NCBI GenBank assembly: GCA_905160935.1
Contig: CAJHZI010000415.1
Location: 62,001-126,000 of the forward strand
From: Enchytraeus crypticus
Taxonomy: Eukaryota > Annelida > Clitellata > Enchytraeida > Enchytraeidae
DNA length: 64,000 bases
Reading direction: 5' to 3'
Within the stretch, counting starts at the first letter, position 1. Each line of letters starts with the position of its first letter. The notes under the pieces are model-generated. The model did no database searches and had not been told where the DNA came from. It was given only the letters and a program-made list of their open reading frames with translations. The position numbers were made by a program, and so were the translations under genes. This document shows positions 60,095 through 64,000 of the stretch, one piece after another.

Positions 60095-60525
60095 TCAGTT
60101 TTTAGAGAGGCACTCTTCGCCGCCCCACATCCCGAGTTCAGAGAGGCCAGTGCGGCCACTCTGACGCCTCGAGGATGCAGGAGCGCCCAGCGACGACCAC
60201 GAGGAGGTGGTGCCTCAGCCGTCACCACACGCATGGACACCACTCATGGGGAGGATGGGGTCCCTCTGGTGCAGGAGGGCCACCGGTAGCCCTTCTGCAC
60301 CAGGGGGCGCCCCATCCTCCTAAAACCACTATGCATGCCCATGCGTGCGACATCTAAGGAATCGAATCAAGCAATAAGGTGTCCCTACATTGCTAGACGA
60401 AATCCCTCCAATGTCTAACCAAAAACCTCCAAAAAACCGAAACCTCAAAAACCAAAGAAACCTCAAAAACCAAAGGACCAAAAACCCAAGAACCAAAGAT
60501 TCATCCAGAGAGCTGCGGGAAAACA
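60095..60525 (-). other. L2 locus: module E, GC-rich block
   Basis: Third copy of the E module. After acceptor gattcgattccttag the minus frame MSHAWACIVVLGGWGAPWC, then RRATGGPPAPEGPHPP, ends at HEWCPCVW and TGA. The plus strand is also open from 60175. The AC-rich tail (60415-60505) matches the L1 copies. Confidence 0.5.
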
Positions 60526-60594
60526 GACAATGTACAAGTTAAATAGTCAGTCAATCAATGATATTTAACGAGTATTTAATAGAAACTCTCTTAC

Positions 60595-60646
60595 CAGGAA
60601 CACATGGCCTACCGCTTAATTTCCACAGAGTCTTCTCTGTTCTTTG
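60595..60646 (-). other. L2 locus: 52-nt micro-exon candidate
   Basis: Minus strand: acceptor gtctattctctcgcag, exon starting CAAAGAACAGAGAAGACTC, donor CCTG|GTAAGA. Phase-0 reading is QRTEKTLWKLSGRPCVP. Tandem copy of 60727-60778. Confidence 0.55.
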
Positions 60647-60726
60647 CTGCGAGAGAATAGACAATCAAAACAAGTTCAATAGTCAGTCAATGATATTTAA
60701 CGAATATTTAATAGAAACTTTCTTAC

Positions 60727-60778
60727 CAGAAACACGTAGCCTACCGCTTAATTTCCACAGAGTCTTCTCTGTTCTTTG
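60727..60778 (-). other. L2 locus: 52-nt micro-exon candidate
   Basis: Minus strand: acceptor gtctattccctcgcag, exon starting CAAAGAACAGAGAAGACTC, donor TCTG|GTAAGA. Reads QRTEKTLWKLSGRLRVS. With its downstream intron it forms a roughly 130-bp tandem unit together with 60595-60646. Confidence 0.55.
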
Positions 60779-61039
60779 CTGCGAGGGAATAGACAATCAA
60801 AACAAGTTAAATAGTCAGTCAATCAATATGAGCCACTATAGAATCGAGGCTCCGAGCTGCGAGCACCCACTACTTTCCATAGAGATTTCTTCTTTGCTGA
60901 GAGGCTTCTTCTTTGCTGCGAGTAAATGGACAAGAATACAAATTAGTTAGTCAGTCAATCAATAACAATACACCAACAAAATACGACAACAAAACTTAGC
61001 GAATAACATGCAACAAAACCTACACCACACAAATACAAC

Positions 61040-61170
61040 CTACGACCACGCAGAAAGGTCTGCGTGGTCATCCTGATGCTCCCGACTGGTGCTGCTCCTG
61101 ACTGCTGCTGCTCCTGACTGGTGCTGCTCCTGTGTGACATCTGACCATCTTCTTTCTTCTTGTCTTCATT
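61040..61170 (-). other. L2 locus: D exon candidate
   Basis: Minus strand: acceptor gatgtttgtttag, 131 nt, donor CGTAG|GTTGTA. Phase-0 reading is open: NEDKKKEDGQMSHRSSTS, QEQQQSGAAPVGSIRM, TTQTFLRGR. Its C-terminal LRGR block matches D1. However, the 92-nt C exon upstream would deliver it in phase 1, which meets a stop at once. Either a different exon combination is used or L2 is decaying. Confidence 0.5.
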
Positions 61171-61351
61171 CTAAACAAACATCAACAATAAACGTCGTTT
61201 ATCAGGACAGATTTCCGTTTAATCTACACTAAGTAACAGAATCAAATAGGAACCTTTTACATTGAATCCGAAAGCTGTTATTAGTGCAGTACATGTAATA
61301 TATTCAACTGAATCCGAAACTGAATAAAATACGATAGAATGAATAACTTAC

Positions 61352-61443
61352 CCAGAGAGTCCACCGGATAACGATGCCGCAACCTCTTCTCCGTCGTTAC
61401 GGCAACGTCACCACTGCGACTGACCCCGGGGTGGAGATCTGCA
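61352..61443 (-). other. L2 locus: module C, candidate 92-nt exon
   Basis: Minus strand: acceptor taatgctgcag, donor CTCTGG|GTAAGT. Spliced from exon B it reads C-ADLHPGVSRSGDVAV, TTEKRLRHRYPVDSL. It is longer by 5 nt than C1 of L1, so the exit phase differs. The alternative frame that matches exon B (RRRRGCG) contains a TAA here. Confidence 0.5.
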
Positions 61444-61583
61444 CTGCAGCATTAAAACCTGAAAATATCAAAATAGTGCAGTACAATAGGTGTGCAGCAA
61501 AATACTTGATCCACATTTGAGGAAGCAACATCAAGGGTGATATTTCAAGTTTATATAGCACACAAGTCAAGTTTAATAGTTAC

Positions 61584-61783
61584 CAAGAGAGACCAGGAGA
61601 CACGCTGCCGCAGCCTCTTCTTCGTCGCTGCGGCCAGGAGTCCGTGCTGCAGCCCCGGGCGTCAGACCTCCGGTGCATTGGCCCGGTGGAAAATCTACAC
61701 AAAAAAGCCAGATTGGTAATGTATAAATCTTGCAGCAGGATAACAATTATTACCGAGTCCGTGTAGTGTCCGAACCATAGCAA

Positions 61784-61843
<60 letters not shown>

Positions 61844-62224
61844 GGCAGTTGCTCTTTTCTTATTATTCTTGCGAAAGTTAAATGTTGCTGATCGCAGCAG
61901 CGGGTGACATTGCCCTTTTGGCTCCAGCAACGCCCGTCCCCTCTTCCTCTGTAATAGGCTATAATAGTTGTTATTATAATTATTTTTATTGCCATTATTC
62001 TAATTATTATGCTTTTATCATTACTCTATATATAAAATAAATACTCACGTAGATAGAGTCCAGAAATCGCCGCCACAGCCTCTTTTCCTTCGCTGCGGCC
62101 AAAATCCAACCGCAGCTGACCCCGCAGGGCCAGACCTCCACAACTGCGGCCAATGAGATCTATAGCGAGCCCAGTCAGTGCCGAAGCCTGAAAGGCACTC
62201 AGATCTCAGTCTGTACGGCGCCAT
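61584..62224 (-). CDS. L2 locus: exons A and B of the basic-protein gene
   Basis: Exon A 62224-62049 (176 nt, donor TCTAC|GTGAGT) and exon B 61694-61584 (111 nt, acceptor tttttgtgtag, donor CTCTTG|GTAACT) join in phase 2 and leave phase 2, identical in size and phase to L1. A reads MAPYRLRSECLSGFGTDWAR, YRSHWPQLWRSGPAGS, WPQRRKRGCGG. B reads MHRRSDARGCSTDSWPQ, RRRRGCGS. Between L1 and L2, exon A differs at about a dozen bases, of which I count one as synonymous. The function is unrecognised, as for L1. Confidence 0.6.
61787..61842. repeat. (TAA)n microsatellite in L2 intron A-B
   Basis: Trinucleotide run with one phase slip. Confidence 0.9.
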
Positions 62225-62280
62225 ACAGACGTGGAGACAACCCAACGTGGATTGTCTCACCGAGTTCCGGCGAACTTTTG

Positions 62281-62288
62281 CTTATATA
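62281..62288 (-). promoter_or_regulatory. TATA box of L2
   Basis: TATATAAG on the minus strand, 57 bp upstream of the exon A ATG. Its spacing matches L1, and the intervening leader (tgagacaatccacg-like) is also conserved between loci. Confidence 0.6.
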
Positions 62289-62929
62289 CTCAGACAGTAA
62301 TTACTTGTAGTAATTCAGTCCGGTTTTTCGCAGGGCCACTAAAGGTAGCCTATTGATCCGGTCTGTAGCTGTAATCAATAAAGGTCAATATAATTAACAC
62401 CTACAGTCTGTCACTAATGAATGGTCTAATCGTTTAAATTAATTTGATAGCTCGAGATCTCGAGCTGTCTGATGTTGCAAATCTCGAAAGCGATGTACAA
62501 GATGTACTGGAGGACAAGATTGAATATAATTTCACTGCCTAGACACGCAAGTTATTCTATCGTGGCTCTATTCTGTCTTAACATATAGAATCTTCCGGTA
62601 TGCTATTAATTTATCAGAAACCCAGACAGTCTGTTGTTTTACTAACCGATCGGCAAACCAATGCCTCATATATTGACCACAGTTGTCTTTCATATTGTCA
62701 CAGACTGTATAGTGACCACAATTGTCTGACATGTTGTGTCGAGCAATAGACTATTTAAGTACATGTAGTTTCAACCAATTTTAAGACTGCTTTATTAATC
62801 AATGTCGACTCCTACTCAATAATATATCAGCCCAGTAGCCTAATTAAGTAGACATTGATTCGAAGAATATCGAATTCTCTCCCTCTCTCTCTCTCTCTCA
62901 CTCTATTTTTTTCTCTCTCTCTCTATTGT

Positions 62930-63325
62930 TTTGCAAGTGATATATCCAAGGTACATATTTACAATCAAGAGTGCTTCCACGCTCCAGACAGAGCACTCCC
63001 TTGATCAACAAGTTAATCTCTTCACCAATGGCTATATACATGTATGCCTTACTTATGGCTGGAGCCAGTGGCGATGTTGGTGAGATACTCGACCGCGGAT
63101 CAGTAGGTGCGAGGTTCAAATCCTGAGCTAGCCTGTCACTGACATCTCTTTCGAGTGCGGAAACTGACATTAATACTAGCTTTACCAGCTTTACCCATAG
63201 GCCTACCTCATGTAACTAGGCCTATAGCTTGAGAAAAATATTACTTCTAAGTTGGTTTCCGGCCGTTGCCTTTCTCAGTTTTTGCTTTGTCGCTTCTTAC
63301 GACAAGTGCAGTTAACTATTGACTT
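62930..63325 (-). repeat. Dispersed repeat R4 split by an R1 insertion
   Basis: R4 words ccaaggtacatatttac, gttaatctcttcacc and ggtttccggccgttgcc flank an R1 copy at 63057-63196. R4 resumes with gcctacctcatgtaac after the R1. Confidence 0.75.
63057..63196 (+). repeat. Dispersed repeat R1 (SINE), nested in R4
   Basis: ggctggagccagtggcgatg, ctcgaccgcggatcagtagg, gaggttcaaatcctgagc and gcggaaactgacattaat. Confidence 0.8.
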
Positions 63326-63566
63326 ATTCTTTAATGTCCCAGGCGCAACCACAACTAGAAAAAATATAGATCTAACCAAAGATCTTTAAAATAAGTAGAT
63401 ATAGCACGGCTGTTGTTTCAGCGATACCAGTTTTGTAACAAGAGCGACTTGATTTCAAGCATGATCCATTTAATCATGAGAGTAACAAAGCCCCTTTGTC
63501 ATGTGTATTTAATAGTAATTTCTGTAATTTCATTTCATGATATTCGGCCTCTAAACTGTTTTAAGA

Positions 63567-63652
63567 TGATGTATTGTTGCGCGTTTGGGTATACAAATTC
63601 CAGAAATCTGGAAACTAAAGAACGGGAATATCCTTTAAGAGATTTGAAATAA
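63567..63652 (+). pseudogene. Possible THAP-domain start, degraded
   Basis: Encodes MMYCCAFGYTNSRNLETKER, EYPLRDLK and a stop. The order C-C-x-F-G-x-T-N-S-R recalls the first zinc-binding block of THAP domains (usually CC..GC.NR), but the expected second Cys is Tyr here and the frame closes after 28 residues. It may be a truncated exon of a transposon-derived gene running off the window, or chance. Confidence 0.3.
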
Positions 63653-64000
63653 AATTTATCGGAATTTTGTATCACAAAAATTAATATACATCCAATTAAT
63701 AGAATTTTATTCCAAATATTTTTTTGTCTTGACGATATATTGGATATATGTGACGATAAATATGGTACTTTAAAAGTGTTTCATTATCGTTCAAAAGCTT
63801 TGCAAATGCTCAAAAACTTCCTTATTTTATGCCTTTAAATAACGATCAGCTGATATTGTTTACCTCCGGCTAGCAAAATAAGTTGTTGGCATCACTGCAA
63901 TTCTTGAACTCAATGTTTACAATGGTTGATATTGCCTTTGACACTTCTGCAGTTTTTCTTTATTCTATGGATCTAACTGTCAATTTAGGATAGATTTTAT

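Overview
The window is animal nuclear DNA. It is AT-rich, with spliced genes that have GT-AG introns, many (AT)n/(GA)n/(ATT)n microsatellites, several families of short dispersed repeats with tRNA-like heads, and LINE and hAT fragments. The gene content (Tim10, a spliced animal-type universal stress protein, a SWIM/YqaJ protein) and repeat style suggest an aquatic invertebrate, possibly a mollusc or other lophotrochozoan. The species cannot be named from sequence alone.

Three intact, recognisable spliced genes are present. TIMM10 lies at 23848-25200 (+, two exons, 98 aa). A universal stress protein lies at 41197-47572 (+, four exons, 199 aa). A leucine-rich-repeat protein with an LRRC58-like C-terminal cysteine module lies at 53490-58706 (-, five exons, 473 aa). 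A SWIM zinc-finger/YqaJ-domain gene at 21305-23145 (+) is broken by frameshifts and stops.

The most unusual content is a pair of related minus-strand loci, L1 (about 11.6-17.8 kb) and L2 (about 59.8-62.3 kb). Each starts with TATATAAG boxes 57-59 bp upstream of an ATG, then a 176-nt first coding exon with a strong GTGAGT donor, then a 111-nt second exon with the same boundaries and phase. These are followed by short modules (here called C, D, micro-exons and E), each bounded by plausible splice sites. In L1 the C-D-micro-exon-E block is repeated inside the gene about two and a half times. In-frame micro-exons of 18-52 nt follow near-identical intron ends. Exons A-B-C1-D1 of L1 join into one open frame of 156 codons for an Arg/Lys-rich protein that I do not recognise. 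The layout resembles the micro-exon-gene principle known from schistosomes, but no sequence homology to those genes is claimed.

The rest is repeat-dominated. 0-11.6 kb: a 47-bp satellite, a 39-bp array, a 21-bp array and SINE copies. 17.8-21.3 kb: mostly unique AT-rich DNA with a hAT end. 25.2-41.2 kb: a long gene-poor tract with SINEs, hairpins and a LINE C-terminal remnant. USP introns: a 5'-truncated LINE and a 1.37-kb hAT-like non-autonomous element. 47.6-53.5 kb: SINEs and a short mariner-like candidate. 62.3-64 kb: nested SINEs and a possible THAP-domain start. I found no rRNA, confident tRNA gene or CRISPR array.
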